A DNA stretch of 64,000 nt, from NCBI GenBank assembly GCA_024734555.1, contig JANPWX010000008.1, positions 7,051,652 through 7,115,651 of the forward strand, given 5' to 3'. The stretch is from Trochalopteron elliotii. Its lineage: Eukaryota > Chordata > Aves > Passeriformes > Leiothrichidae. Below the pieces are notes generated by a model. The model ran no database searches, was not told the DNA's origin, and was given only the letters and a program-made list of their open reading frames with translations. This document shows positions 1 through 14,204 of this stretch, piece by piece. The translations under genes were made by a program, and so were the position numbers. Every line of letters begins with the position of its first letter. Positions within the stretch are counted from its first letter, which is position 1.

Positions 1-1984
1 CACCTTGGTTTCAGTTTTCCAAGCAATAGTGAGATGTTTGCCCTAAGTGGGTTTCACCGGCTTATTGCCTTGAAAACAGGTTCAAGATCTTCCCTTTGTT
101 AATGAGAAGGACATCAACAGATAATGTTTGAAAACATGGCCTACATATAAATGGTCACTGTGAACCTGACTAAAGTCTATTGGAGACAAGATCCCAGTGG
201 AAGGACTCTCACTTTCTCTGCTACTATTTCTATATAAAAAGCATGTGGAGGACTTGACACAATCTGTTGATCATGGTCAGTGTATAGCCATGCTGTATGT
301 TTGTGAGCAAATGGTGATCTTGCAGGCAGCTTTAGGAGATGGATGGGAGAGACATTTTTATGAGAAGGCCATGGGCAGCTGGACATCTTACAACCTCCCT
401 AAAGAAAGGTTTTGTGGTGAGCAGCAGGAACAGGAGAAGCGTCGACAAGCCACGGGGAGATGTTTGTTTCCCCCACCTGCTTGTGGGGAAGATGGTGCTT
501 CTAGGTGAGGTGTGGCTCAGCCTAGGGCATGAAGAGCTACAAAAGTCCAAGACCTCAGGGCAACAGAGGAGAACACAGCACAGGCAGGTTCGGATTCTGG
601 CAAAATGTCCTCTTTCTTACTGAACTACCCCCCTACACCGTACTTCAATTTTCTCGCACAGCCATACTCTTTTCTCCATTACATCATAGAATGAAATAAT
701 TGTGAGGCTGGGGAACATGCTGGTTTCATATCCAGTAGGGCAGACTCTTCCAGATCAACACAAAATAAGACAACTATGAAACATATTTCATCTCACAGCA
801 AGTTTTAAAATATTTCTATGCAACCTCAAAATGTGTTCTGTCTGACATGTTTACATATATCACTTCATACAGGCTCACTGGCAACAAAATGTACTGCATT
901 TTGATTTTGAACCTTGCACTTTCCCTCTTAAAGCTCAAAGGAATGTTACCTGTATGGATCCTGCTGATGGGTTTTACAAATAATTGTACTGCTCCTAAGA
1001 CTTCTGCGTATTTTTTAAACATTCATATTTGTAATGAAAAGCGATTCTGAGTAAAGATTAAGCTAAACCTGTATATATGTATGTAGTCTAATGAGAAGGC
1101 TTCAACCAACTCTTAAAAATATACATTTACATAAATGAAGTTAAAATGGGAATAAATTATTTCATGAGATCACTCCTTAACTTCAGGAGCTACTGAATAT
1201 TTTTATACTTATTTTTGTAGCAGTGGCTTTATTTAAAAAGCAGATAAAATGAAATAAACATCAGAGCAGAGGAATGGAAATCCAAGTAGCAAAGTTCTGT
1301 GCTGGTCCACAAGGATGTTTCCTTTGCAGATGCAAATCAGGAATGGAGACTCATCAGAAACAGAAAAGTCTGAATCTGTTCAGATTTATATCAGAATTAG
1401 TCAATAAAGTGGAAATAGGAGAGGGTCCCTGCCTAATACCCATTTGAGTGAAATGCAGAAAACGAAATGTATTTGTTGAAGTTTGCAACTTTTTCCAAAT
1501 TGAGTAATATACAAAATAATAAAAAGGGCTGAAACATGACACAGGTTTGCCTTAAAAAAATGAAAAATTAGTAGCATTGCCTTCTCTTCATGAAACCTGT
1601 TACAACACATATTTTCTTCATCCAAATAACAATTCAACTAACAGACTACACCACCAGTTCAGGTTCTACTTAACCATTACTTAAACTTCATAGCTTTATA
1701 TTTTTCCTTCATTTTTCTGCACTGCCCATCCTGCTTCCATTGGGTGACATGAAGGGAATTGCTTGTTAGTGAGTAGAATTACCCAATGTCCAGACAGTGT
1801 TTTCAGCTAACAAAAACACGTGTGCACACAAAAAAAATTAAAAATATCCACTGTACAATGCTTCTTCAGGATGGACAGCAAATAATATTTTATTTTTATA
1901 GATATGGGCAAACTCCAAATTTTGCATTCCCCTGTACACTTGGGTTTTTCAACAAATTAAAATCATTCCAGCATCTATTTATTC

Positions 1985-2012
1985 ATCCATCAACCCATCC
2001 ATCCATCTACTC
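1985..2012 (+). repeat. Short imperfect ATCC microsatellite
   Basis: Several atcc units with interruptions (catccatcaacccatccatc). Short and imperfect. Confidence 0.7.
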
Positions 2013-5000
2013 ATGCCTAACTCCCCCCTTCCCCTTCCTTTTCATAAACAGCTCTGCTAATTAACTCCCACACTGCAGCCATCTTTCCATTACAGGAGAA
2101 GGAGAGAGAGATTGAATTTATCTATACATGATGAACAAATGCCCTGGAGAAGCTCTTGTAATCTAACGTGTCAATGTAGATGAACTCCTCGGGATTTCTT
2201 TTCTTTGTTTTATCATCCAATAATGGCAAAAATAACACACAGAAGAATCCCAGTACTTAGCTTACATAGCTAATCAACGACTCGAAAGACATTCAAGGTT
2301 GCACTGCATTTATCTTTTTTTGAACAATAAAATTCAGGGGTGACTGCTCCTGGGTTTGAGGTCAAATTACTATAACAATTAGGCTCATCAGTGCATTTTT
2401 ATTATTAAGGAACGACGACAGAAAACAGATCTCTATCTGATTAAAGAAAATAAAGGACTAATTGAGAGGAACAGTGAGTCCATTATTTTTCAAGTCCATG
2501 GAAAAGGGCTAAACTTCACAAATGGAAATTTTAATTTGTCACAAATGGAGACAGCACTAATCCTTAGTACAAGAGAAATGAGTAAGAATGTGCATCTTCC
2601 TAAGGAGATGTGGGACAAGCTGCGTCCCAGCACACGCACGGCACTGCACTGCTGTGCGCCTCTACATCCCGATCCGGGACACGCGCCTGTCACCACGGCT
2701 TTCAGAAGTCATTTATTACTCTGACACCTCTCATTTAGTATCAGCTCTGTGCTCATTGTCACAACGAGTCATTAATGTCACAGCCTTCACTTACACCTTT
2801 CTCTGTTTTCATTCCCAGTTCTGTTTGGGTGCAGGCGCTCAGCATGCGGTTACACGGCTAAAACTTGCTGGAGCAGTGGGCATTTTGTCTGCGGACTGAG
2901 TGGGAGACCTGAGCTGTCAAAATAGTTAATAAAACCCCCATTCAATGGGGTTTGAAACCATTTCCAACTCTGTGATGTGTCAAAAGCTGATTAGCACAGT
3001 GTGTCACACTCCACTATCTTTTGTGAAGCATGGTGCAAAAATGCTAAGAATTTTTTTGCCTTTTTACATAGAAAAATATACCAATATTTTGAGACTACAC
3101 AAAAATAAAATTAAAAGGAAAAAAAAAACCAAAAAATCAGAAGAATTATTTCTAGCCTCAAATTCTGATGCAAAACGAAACAGATAGAAGTCAAAACAGG
3201 AGAGATACAGAACAATCACAGTTGCCTTCTCTTTCCATATTTTCAGTAAGCAAGAACCCATTCTGTTTTATAGGTTTGGATCTCCTTGCACTCCTGAACA
3301 GGTCATAGCAAACACCATTTCAGCTCAAAAATCCACACAAATGAAGACTGTGGCTTTACTTGGATACTTCACTAAAAATTGTTTGCAATGAATATTGTTT
3401 GTAAAAACATCCTGGCATGCAAAAATACAAGCAAAAAAACCCAACAAAACAACAGTTATTTAACCCGAAACAAACCAACAATGATGGTTTTGCTTACAGA
3501 AAGAAAATAAGAAAATATGAAATTCCTTCTCTTCAGTGGAGAAGGAAGTATGTTGTAGTATGAAAATAACCTACTTGCATGCAAACAGATACACTTTCCT
3601 AATCAATAAGAAAAAATAATCAGCTCTGCATTTCACACATCAATCCTCTCTTTTTTAATGCAACATTTCAAAGCTATTTATGTATAATGCAGCTGCCAAA
3701 ATATTTTATGTGGTTTTAATGCTGATGGGTAAAGCAATCAGAAGCTTTTCAAAGGAATTATAAAAACTTTGGATTTCTAACGATGTTGAACAGACAGCTA
3801 ACAAACAAATGTTCCCAGAGGCAGCTTCATGCCTGGATTTTACCATAATCACAACAGGACACTCCTCTAGTGAAAAATGCCACCAAGAGTTAGGAATACG
3901 CACTTTGTGAAATGCTTGGTTTGTTTTATCCTGTGCAGCACCATTTCACAGGACATCCGATTAACCCAGAGCACCGCCTGTTTTGAGCAGCATGATGCAA
4001 ATATAAATTCACCTTTCAATCACTTCTGCGGGTTAATGACACTGAGTAATAGCACATTAGCAAAGTGCCACTCCAGACACCAGTCAGGCATGCCAAACAG
4101 ATAATCTGACAAATGTTTCAGATTCATTTTCCATGAACAGAAACACTGTTCGGGCTTATTAACTAGCAAATCTGCATACAGTGCAGTGCAGAGCACAGAG
4201 GCTCCATTAAAAGTAGCAATCTATCTCATTATCTCATTAATGTAATATATAAGGGTATTTGGCTTCTTCTATTGTTGTAAAATGAAAAAAAGAAAACATT
4301 CCTGTGCTCCGTAATGGTGTGGAATATTTGCACTAATTGCTTCATATACCCCAGTTAAGTTTTCAACAGAGAGGAATTCCCAGACTGGTTAAGAGAAGAA
4401 TTATGGTTTCAGTTACCATCATTTTCAAGAGTGCAAATAGTTCAGTTAGCCTTCCCAAACTACTCTCTATACTCACTTAATTTCCCCTTTTTCTATTAAA
4501 AGCTTCCCTTGCAAAAGTGATGTATCCGTATCTGGCCTTCACATCTGTTACTACATCTCTGCTTTTACAGATGTCATTTGAGCATGTGGAGGAGTAGAGT
4601 TGCAGGGGCTGATTGCTCACTTAGTCCAAAATCAATAGGAGATGAACAGGATTTGTCTTCTTATCTCCATCATATTGATAACCAAATGGGAAAAAGGGCA
4701 ACTAAAAAAGAACAGTTCCCCAAAATGTTCATTCACAGTTGTAAATAAAATTACTTGAGTGCTTTCAAAGCCATTAAATATCGACCTTACTAGAATGTTA
4801 GAAAACAAGAACATTGCTAAAACAATACATTAAAAACAAACTTCCCAGCAGGTTTATCCAAACACAATTCTAACAGCTAGCACACGTACTGAAAACCCAA
4901 TGAAAAGCCCCATTCCTATGCAGAAAGCAGAAATAATGCTGTGATATCCATATGTCAGCTCAGTTTGTAATTTTTTTAACAGCTGGGATTCGGAAAATTA

Positions 5001-5904
5001 TCTATAGACATTTCCTGCGTTGGCTAAACTTTGCCTAGCTGGTTAGCTCCAGTTCTTTGCATCCTGATGCAGTACTGGTAGTTTAATCTGACTGGGGAGA
5101 GGAGGAGCTGAGGGGGCACAACAATGATTTTTGTTTTGCCCAAAGTGTCATAACACATTATTTCTAACCACAGAATTCACTTCTTCGCAGTGTTCTGCCT
5201 CTAGCACCAGGAGTCACAGTTTATCACTATTTATAACAAAAGGCAGGTGGAAAATTAGCTTTCTGTCCCTTTGTTGGTCACCCTGAGCTTTCATCTGAGC
5301 TTTTGTTTGAAAACACGGCTGCAGGTGATTACTCCAGTGGGCCACCAGCCTAGTCAGCCACGTTTCAATTTTCTTTAATGCTGAATTTGGAGTTTCAAAG
5401 CTGCAGTCTGCCATTGTGAATTTCCCCTTCTGTGCTGTGCCACCATTTCAGGGTGTCAGAGGACACGGGGGCATGTTCTTGCTCTTGGCGTCAGATTAAG
5501 GTAGCCCCAGTCTATTTTTCCTTTTTAATCTTTTGTTTCATTTTGCATCCACTTTACAGTGCCCTGCAGAGAAGTGAAGAGGATGTGACATGGTGGTATG
5601 ACGTTGTCAGGCTTTCTCCAAAGTACTTCAGGCAGGATTTCAGGTTTCTATTGCTGGATAATCAAGTACTTTGCTTTATTGTTACTTATATCGAACAGCT
5701 CACACATTATTTCCTTTAGAAATGGCTCAAGTACTCATATTAGTTACAATTTGTAAATAACCTAGTTTTTAATGGCACTACAGGGTATTTAACAACAAAA
5801 TATTGCTGCAATTACAGGATGGCAAATAAACATGTTATCGATTAGTTCAGAATTTGTGATGAAAATCACAATCGGGAGATTAAATCACCACCACATTTGT
5901 GAAG

Positions 5905-5985
5905 ACACTGGGAGATTATGGGCAAGTCTTAATTCTGCAGTCTGCCTCTTCTGTGGAATAAGAGTTAAAATACTCCCTTTTCCCC
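5905..5985 (+). mobile_element. Possible MIR relic
   Basis: attatgggcaagtcttaatt, followed by tctgcctcttctgtggaataag, loosely follows the MIR core order. Similarity is low and it could be coincidence. Confidence 0.25.
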
Positions 5986-7130
5986 AGACTTTTTGCCTGC
6001 TTAGACAAAGCAAGCTCCTTTCTGCTGGAACCGCTATGGTGCATGCACTCTTGTGCGAGTGCCTTAGGCATTACACTGCTACAGAGCAAATCTACTGCTA
6101 TGAAATATTAAATTATAGTATGAACAAAGGATTTCAGTTATTACTGGCTTAGGATTTAGCTCAACATACAGTGGATTCCTTTAATTTGTACTTCATGGTA
6201 TTTCACGTATTGGTATTTACAATTAAGACAGTCAAATCCTTGATTTTCCTTGAATCATGCACATTGTTTTACATACATTACAGTCCACAGAGACTCAGCA
6301 ACAGAGAGAGCAATTAAGAAAGCAAACAAACTGTAGTAATGAACCATATAAGGAAGAAAAGCAGAAATGTCACCACCAGCTTTCAAACATATGGCTCTCC
6401 AAGGCCCTCCCTGTGCCATGCAACTTCCACTGCTCCACCAGGCACAGATGCCTGCTTATTTTGGAGCAGAATTTGCTTAGAAAATGTCTCCTGGTCAGCA
6501 TGATTTCATACCTCATTAGCATTGTCCTGATCCAAGTAATGGAAATAAAGTCCTGGAAGTCAGGACTGTGTACACTTGCAGAAGCTGCTTGCTTATCAGA
6601 TGCTTAAGGAAGGCAATAAAAACTGAAAAGAGAATAACCCAGCAAGTGGTAGCTGGGTTAAGGATAAAGATAGTTGTCAAAAGCAGGGAGAGTAGAGTAG
6701 GCACCAGTGACACTCAGAGCTTAAGAGTGTGTTGTCTCCATTACCTGGGGACAGGGAAAACAGATCACTGTTTGCCTGGATACACTCATTATTTTTGATG
6801 TTTTATTACAAACGGCATTGGGGAAGTGCTATAGGAAAAAAAATTCAACTCTTAGTGTCTTCCAAAGCTTTGTAACTCAGATCATGTCAGGAAGGTCACA
6901 GCACTACCCTGAAACACTGATGTGAGCACAGGCAAGAAGGAAAAATCTGGTGAAATGGGTAATAGGGAGCAAAGGGAAGATGAGGATCATAAAGAAATCC
7001 TGTAAGTCAACTTTGCTGCCAAGGAAAGGCTCATTGGTCAGACAGAAGTAATTTCTTACTTTATTTGGTAACATATCCAGAAAAACACTCAGCAATCTCA
7101 CTTAAGTTGCCTCTACTAGTAATTTTCAGA

Positions 7131-7196
7131 CTTCTATATGCAGTCAAAGAAAAGGAAGGAAATATGCTTTTCTTCTTCTATCTGCAGTCAAAGAAA
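7131..7196 (+). repeat. 22-bp direct repeat with 44-bp period
   Basis: cttctatatgcagtcaaagaaa (7131-7152) recurs at 7175-7196 with one change. The 22 bases between are unrelated purine-rich sequence. Confidence 0.8.
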
Positions 7197-10100
7197 TTTT
7201 TTTTCAAGTAACCTTCTGTAAGTTATCTTTTTTATATGAAATAGAAGCAAATTGGGTATTTAAAAGTAGAGGAGAGTTTTAGAGAAAAAGTCCCCATTAG
7301 GGGTACTGGATCTGTGAAATGTGGGTCTCTGGCCCACAAGGCAACACTTGAGTAAACAAGCTCTGACTTTTGCTTTCAGAATCCAGTGTTTTAAGATACT
7401 CTGTCACTCACACGAGACAGACTGCAAACAATTTTCTGTGGTGCATAATGTGAAAACAAAGTGAAAGAATGTGAAGAAAATGAATAGGAAAAATATTCTT
7501 TCAGGCTTCCTTTATCCAATCAGCTAAGTACCACTTGAAAACTAGCTATCTTTATTGCATTGTAATTAAACTTTGTGTCTGTTGATTACGGCAGAATTTA
7601 GTTGAGTTTTTCAAGTTGCCAGCCAGAGATGTTAAGACAGAAGAATGAACCAGTGCTGTAGTCAGCATCCTGTTTTAGCCACCTTCACTAGCTATTACCA
7701 ATAATAAAATGCTTGATTTTCAGCTCCTCTTTCCTTCTCCCCTGCTGAAACAACTTGAGTTTGTGCAGAAAGGTCCCACTGTCTCCAAACAGTATCTTAT
7801 TTATTTGGCAAAAAATTGTACAGATCAACCGTGACACAAATGGCATCTCAAATCATGGACAAGGTGGAAACTATTTTGAGAAGGAATGAGCTTGGTTATG
7901 GTCTTAAACAAGTTTGTAAATGTATTCAGACCCCAAAAGGAATATTTTGATCCTGGAGGAGTGAAGGAAAGGCAAAATGAGGAAGATTAACAATGAAACC
8001 TGCCACAAGCACTACTCCCTGAGAAGGATTCCTGTGCCTTGCACAGGAACAACCCGTCTTCAGGTGATCCCAGCACTCCCCCCAGCCAACTGCTGCCAGC
8101 CCACTGCAAGCAACACTCTTCCATTGTCTCTCCTTCAGGATTCCTCATCAGAAAGCAAGAGTCCACCTCTCTCTCTGATAAGCCAGATCATCCCCTATCA
8201 AGCAAGTCTGGCTCCATCAAGAATAAGAAGTCATCACTCTTACAGCAAACACATAACTCACCCCCACCATTTCCTTTCTTGTTTGGCAGCTGACCTCCCA
8301 CAGAGGCATCTGAAAGGGGCATTAATGTTTTTTGTCAGCTCGTTTTGTTTAGCAGCTATCAAAATCAAATCAATGCCCCCTTCATTGTCTTGGCTTTTTC
8401 CTTTGCAGTCTTTTTTCTGTACTTCACCTCATAATCGCTGTGGGCTTTGGGCCCTGATTTATCACCCGGTTCACAAGGCTCTTGCTTCATGGGAGCAATA
8501 ACCAAAAGTGTAATTCCAGCAAGTTTGCTTTTCAGCGTGTTCTTGCTGAAGGCAACAGCTTTATCCGTGCTACTCTTGAACATAACTCAGACCCCAGTGT
8601 TCCCAGAAGAAAAACAGAAGGAGGACTTCAGGAAAAAAAAAAAATTCTTTTGCCCTTCCCTAATTCACCCTTCCTTTTTTGTCCCTGTACCTGCCAGCTC
8701 CTACTGCAACTGGAGCCCAGTGGCCAGCTGCAGTGACTCCGTAGGCTGCTGCAATGTTGCCAGCTGAAGAGGAGGGACTCCACTCTGTGGGTCCTCACAC
8801 AAGAGATGGGAAGAGCACAGTGGTAAGGGCAAGCTCTCCTGAGACAATACAGAGGGCTGGTCCCTCCCTGACCCAGGCTGGGAATGCTCCCACATCCCAG
8901 CTACATCCTCTGGTTTGGCATTGGGTGACTCAGGAAATGCTAAGAGTAAGTCTGGCAGAAGCATATTGGAAGGAAGAAGAAAAAAGAAAAAAAGGTCATA
9001 TAATAATTTGATTCAGGAAAATCATATTTTATGTTCACCAAAGACAAAGCTTATGAAATAACTAATATTGAATTACTCACTGAGCTCTCATCCTACAGCT
9101 CTAATGCAAGCTCTGTCCTGCTGGAGCATACAGAACACAGTCCTTCATTCTCAGAGGTACTAAAAATCTTTACTTCTGTATAGGTGGTTATAGATCTTGT
9201 TTACACATAAAATTTCATGCTTTTATAAAAGTAAATTCCAAAGCAAATGTAACTCTTCAGAGCCATTATTACTCAGGGGTTTACTGCCAGGCTTGTTAAT
9301 TCTCTCAGCAAGCAGCAGGTCCAGCCACTCTGCCTCAGTCTTAACACTTCTTCAGAGGTTGGTGAGATTTATTTCAGCGCCTGACAGTCGAGCAAAGTAC
9401 ACTTTCCTTTAGTTTCTGTACACATTTCACTATGCAGCAAACTTGCTCCTCTGTTCTTTCTTGTACCTTCTCTCCCATTTCCACCTCACACACCTGTCCG
9501 ACTGGCGACCAGCAAGGGTGTTTTATTTACAAGTGTCTTCAGGGTGACGCTCGCTTTTTTCTACCTCATGACTGCAAGTGCAATTAAGCCCAGATCTTTA
9601 CATGAGGCCTCTAAGAACCACAGTAATGGAAAGAATAAATCATTATGAATAATGCTGTCACAGGGAAACTCATATTCTCTTCTCATTTACCCCAAGGCCC
9701 CCAGCAGGGTGTGTGGGTGAGGGAAGCACTCTTTGATGCTGGAACCTGTGTGGCAGCATTTTGACATTCTTTCAGTAAAATGTGGGAAATAACAAACCCA
9801 ACAGAGAAACAGCACCACAGCATGCCAGTATGGATGTTACCTCTTACACTGGGTCCTTTGGATACCTCTACAATTTAGGAATGAAAAATACCAAGTATTT
9901 CTTTTGTGTGATGCAACAATTGCACTGGGACACTGCGGGAAGACTGAGGCATTGAAACATTTTAAGGCTTAAGAGAATCTTGAGTTTCCTTTCTAAAGCT
10001 TAAGGAACAGTGCAACATTCCTTTCTCTCCTCCCACCCTTTCTTCTTTTTGACAAACCAGATGCTCTAAAGAAAATAAGTCAAATGGTTTAAAACAAAAC

Positions 10101-11464
10101 AACCTTCCCAATGCATACAGTCCTGCATGAGCAAATTTGTGCATGAACAACTATGGAAGAAACGCAGCAGTAGGTAAACAAGATCAATCTACCCCCAGGC
10201 TGTTTCTCTGCAATGGAGTTCTGTTTCAAATGAATCCAGTCATCTCAAAACAGTTTGGAATATCTGACATTTGTAATTCTGCCCCCTTCCATCAAAGCAG
10301 GCACTTCAACTGTGCAACATTTATATTCCACTTATATTCAGTACTATCTTATTACTGAAGTATTTCTGGTGGAAGTTCTTATGGAAAGAAGCTAAAATTC
10401 ATTAAGTCACTGCCACTAGCCCACATTAGGGAAAACCAGATATCTTCAGGGAAAAGAATTTTCCTAAGACAGAAGATATAAAAAATTATCTTTCAAATCT
10501 ATATACATGGAGCACATAAATGCATACATAAGAAGACAAGAGAGGCAGAGGGAATGTAAATCAGAAAATATCAATTTCAATGACTGTAGCAACAATAAGA
10601 GGAAGACTTTTATCCTAAAGCATTTCATTGTGTAATACACAGTATTCATCTATTAAAGAGGCTCAGGAGGGTTTAACCAGACCAGACGGCCTCAAACACG
10701 AGTATTAGCACATTTCTTAACATCATCAGTTGCTTAATGTTGCATCGCCAGCATCATGTTTGTTTTGCATATCAGGGCTTTTCCTCAGAGTGCAGAGTCA
10801 CAGCAGATTTTTGAGATCATAGGAGGGCATGTGAGCAAATGAGCCAGGCAGATGAGCCAGCCTTCTGGTGGCTCCTATACCTCTTACACATGGTCTGCTT
10901 TCCACCCACTGCTTGAAGAACAGCACAGTGCTTAGCAAGGAGCACCAATTAGTATGGGGTTATCAAAGAACTCAAACCAGAAAGTTTTACCTTCTGGATC
11001 ACTTAATTTATCAAGCAAGTGAAGCTGAATCTTGCTGTCATGTATATCTGTGAGTGTTTCCTCAGTGATTTCTGGTTTGGTTTACTGAACCTTTCCTGTT
11101 CCCTCAGTACATGCTCTGCACAGGAGACAGAAACGGTGCTTCAGAGTGAGTAATTGAGGTTGGAGAGAATAAGACGTGTAAAGGGGCATCACCAAGACAA
11201 ACACCACAGGCTAAACCCTTGACAGGAACTCTGCTGGGAAGAGGCAGGCAGAGGCCAGCCAAGGGTTCTACCATCTTCATGTCTTCCTAGACTTCTCACC
11301 TGTTTTTGAAAACTGTTCTAGGATGATTGTAGCTAGAAGAAATGTTAAAGCAAACTGGTTTACACTGGATAAGATACATGGTTAAGTCAGAATTCCCTCA
11401 AACACATATTCACGACACTCTCAGAGAGACAGGACCTTTCTCCATTCAAGAGGATAGAAAATAT

Positions 11465-11502
11465 TCTTAGTTTTACCCTTTTATCTTAGTTTTACCCTTT
11501 TA
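11465..11502 (+). repeat. Perfect 19-bp tandem duplication
   Basis: The unit tcttagttttaccctttta occurs twice back to back with no mismatch, indicating a recent slippage or duplication event. Confidence 0.9.
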
Positions 11503-11883
11503 TTAAGGCCAAGATCCAGAAGCCAGCTGCTCAGTGCTGCCAGCCCACCAACTACAGCAACCCTCCAGTTTGCTTCTTCCTCTCCAGTTAAGAGTTCTGA
11601 GCACAGCGAGGCTGCCCAAGACATGTACAGTATGTGGGATGGGACACACAGTGATCCCAAACTAATTAGTCAGGGAAACGTCTTTATTTGAGCAATCACT
11701 AAATCCTTTAAAAAAATTTAGATTTCACATACCTTAGGGAACTGAAGTTTTAATTGTGTCTAAAAGTCCAACTCCTACAAATGTGGTGTTGTGTTGAGCA
11801 GACCGTGACTTGACTGGAGACTTAAATCACATGGAGACTTAGATGATGTATTGAAATGTATTCCCCATGCATTTATCTCAGCT

Positions 11884-11920
11884 TGGATAATGAAACTAAG
11901 CTGTTTAGCTTCATTATCCA
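11884..11920. other. Hairpin with 11-bp perfect arms
   Basis: Arms TGGATAATGAA (11884-11894) and TTCATTATCCA (11910-11920) are exact reverse complements. Inside, CTAA and TTAG can extend the stem past a one-base mismatch, leaving a five-base loop. No function can be assigned; it is too short for a typical microRNA precursor. Confidence 0.6.
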
Positions 11921-13473
11921 TGAAATACCCTTAAGAAACAATTGTGCCACATTACAGCAAGCAGAGTTGACTTTCCTTTTCACACTCTTTATCTGCTCTG
12001 GCCTGTCTTCTTCTCTGTGTCTACACTGATCTGGAGGGCTCTGCAGTGAAGGAATCACACCTTCCTGTCATCTCTGAGTAGATCCCACAGCATGTTAAAT
12101 ATTCTAGTATAAACAGCAAATGATAATAATTTACCAGTAACAAGTTTTACTTTTCAACTCCATGCTGCAACACATGGAAGCACTTTTTGCCCTACCACTT
12201 TCTTTAAAAATTAAAACTAAAAAACCTTTGTAAAATACAGGCAAACAAAAGCCCAAGAATATTTATCTCTCTTAAAACCAAAAAGCTGGGAGCACATTTT
12301 TAGCCTAAACAAGGTGTAGTTTATTTCAGGAGTAACCTGTTACCAACAGTGAGATAAAGGCACTAAACACCACAATAGTTCTGAGCCCACAGGAAGAACA
12401 CCTGACCTCTTTGCACTGCTGGTTACAGGGTCCTTGTTTCACTGTTGTCTTATGATCAGCCCAAGGAGAAGACTCCCAATGATTGCAAGATATCTTAAAA
12501 TGGCCGGAAGTGCTGTCAACTTGCTTTCTTTTCTTCTTAGCTCAGCACATAACATCAGTTATATGAAAGTAATTTAAAACAGATAAAATCCCATAAGGAA
12601 TTTACTGATATTTTCTTTAGGTGATTTTATATAACAGGTTTTAGTTTTTACTGATGCAGTGCATCAGCCTTGCAGCTGCAACCAAACAAAAATAAGGGAT
12701 CAACTAGTGGACAGAAAATGTAAACCAGAAATCAGCACTTGACATTCTCCACTGCTGTCATGGCTAATGCAGAATGAACAAACTTGAGCATCTTAATTAC
12801 TGGGGAGCTGAGGGAATGTAAGGCTTTGGGGTCTGCTTAACACTTTGTGAGATTGGGCCCTTTCTGGTTTTCTCTCAGTGTTCATTTCACAGGCAGATAA
12901 TGGAAGGCTTCCACCTTGGACAGAGGAAGATGTGATTGAGTCATAGGGCACCCAAAGGGATGAGGTTGCCCCAAGCATCACCTCTGAGCTGCAGATCAGT
13001 GCAGCAGGCAGAGAAGTAGTAACATTATCATATAAACCCAGTGGCTGTGATTCATCTCAATCCCAAAGCAGCTCCTGAACACTAAACCCTTGTCATTACT
13101 TTTGTTTAAGTCATGTAGAACAGGTTACTTCATTGCATCATTTGTTAAGGGAAAGAATAAATGTGATGTCCATTGTTTAAAATGTAATGAAAGCCAAAAT
13201 GTGAGCAGCAATTTTAACCTTCAACAATTACATGATCTTGTAGGAGAGTGCTCACATTTTACATCCGCTAGCTGAATGACCTGAGAAAAATTATTTACTA
13301 AATATAAAGAGTTAAGGTGAAAGGACTTTCTGCTGGCCTGAAAACAACACCTAATAGCTAATCCTTTTACAATAAATCATGAACAAGATAGACTGGATGT
13401 GTCTTCTTGTCCATAGATTGCATTGAAGATGTAAGTAGCTATTGATGTTATGTAGTAAGAACAAAGCCAGATT

Positions 13474-13490
13474 AAAAAAAAAAAAAAAAA
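13474..13490 (+). repeat. Poly(A) run of 17
   Basis: Uninterrupted A run followed by taaag. No retrocopy was recognised upstream of it, so it is treated as a simple repeat. Confidence 0.9.
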
Positions 13491-13660
13491 TAAAGAATGA
13501 AGCCCCAGAGTTTTATATGCTGTCGAGTGATAAATGACTGGCAAGAAAAAAAAAACTTGGTGGGGGAGGGAGAACTGTTAATTTTATACTTTCAGCTAAT
13601 TTTTGTCATATACAAAAAATACTGAACATTTTACAAAGGTGAGAGTCTCAAAAACTTTCC

Positions 13661-13674
13661 ATATATATATATAT
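13661..13674. repeat. (AT)7 dinucleotide
   Basis: Seven perfect AT units. Confidence 0.9.
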
Positions 13675-14204
13675 GTGAAATGTAACTCAAAAGCATGAGT
13701 TTTTCAGAGAAAAAACAGTATTATCCTTTCTCCAGCCTGCAGCAGGAAAGCTGATGACTGCTGACACAAATCATCACACATAAAAATGTGATGCCACTAC
13801 TTCTTTCTGTAGATATAAGAAATACAAAGGTCATCTGACATGCAGTCTAACTTGAACTGGAATTTAGAGATGAGTGAATTATAATAAAAATTCTACAGTA
13901 ATCAAGTAATGACATATGCAATTACCTCAAGGCAGTAGGTGACATAATTAACATAAGGGGACGAATTTGCCAACCCCTGAGATAGAGACATAGCTCATGT
14001 CTGGTGCTAAGGAACTGGGCTTCTCAGGGCCTCTGAAGCAGATCTGGCCCTTTCATGTAGACATTTATCTGTAATTGCAAACACTTAACATATAAGTTCA
14101 GAGATGCTGGCACATGTTATTGAGGACATAGATGATTAATTCTGATTTACTATAAAACAGGCATATCTCTGTTCTGCCTGCCAGGTAACATTCTCTGTCC
14201 ATAC

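Larger units (their letters stand above)
1..7130. other. Noncoding sequence, nothing else recognised
   Basis: No exon, RNA gene or clear mobile element was recognised apart from a short ATCC microsatellite and a doubtful MIR relic. All open frames are near chance length and have no family resemblance. An octamer ATGCAAAT lies at 3995-4002, too common a word to call a site. Confidence 0.6.
7197..14204. other. Noncoding sequence with small repeats
   Basis: It contains a 174-codon plus-strand frame (7977-8501) that is Ser/Pro/Leu-rich and matches nothing known, judged spurious. It also contains the 19-bp tandem duplication, the 11884 hairpin, a small inverted repeat at 12651-12667 (CTGATGCA-G-TGCATCAG), a poly(A) run and an (AT)7. 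No gene recognised. Confidence 0.6.

Noticed and set aside
7977..8501. 174-codon plus-strand open frame, the longest in the window
   Set aside because: Ser/Pro/His-rich with no domain or family resemblance, no splice or promoter context, and within reach of chance given the number of frames scanned.
8365..8583. Lys-rich minus-strand frame resembling a basic nuclear protein or retrocopy
   Set aside because: No recognisable parent gene, no poly(A) scar on the correct side and no splice support.
13474..13490. Poly(A) run as the tail of a processed pseudogene
   Set aside because: No cDNA-like sequence recognised upstream and no flanking target duplication seen.
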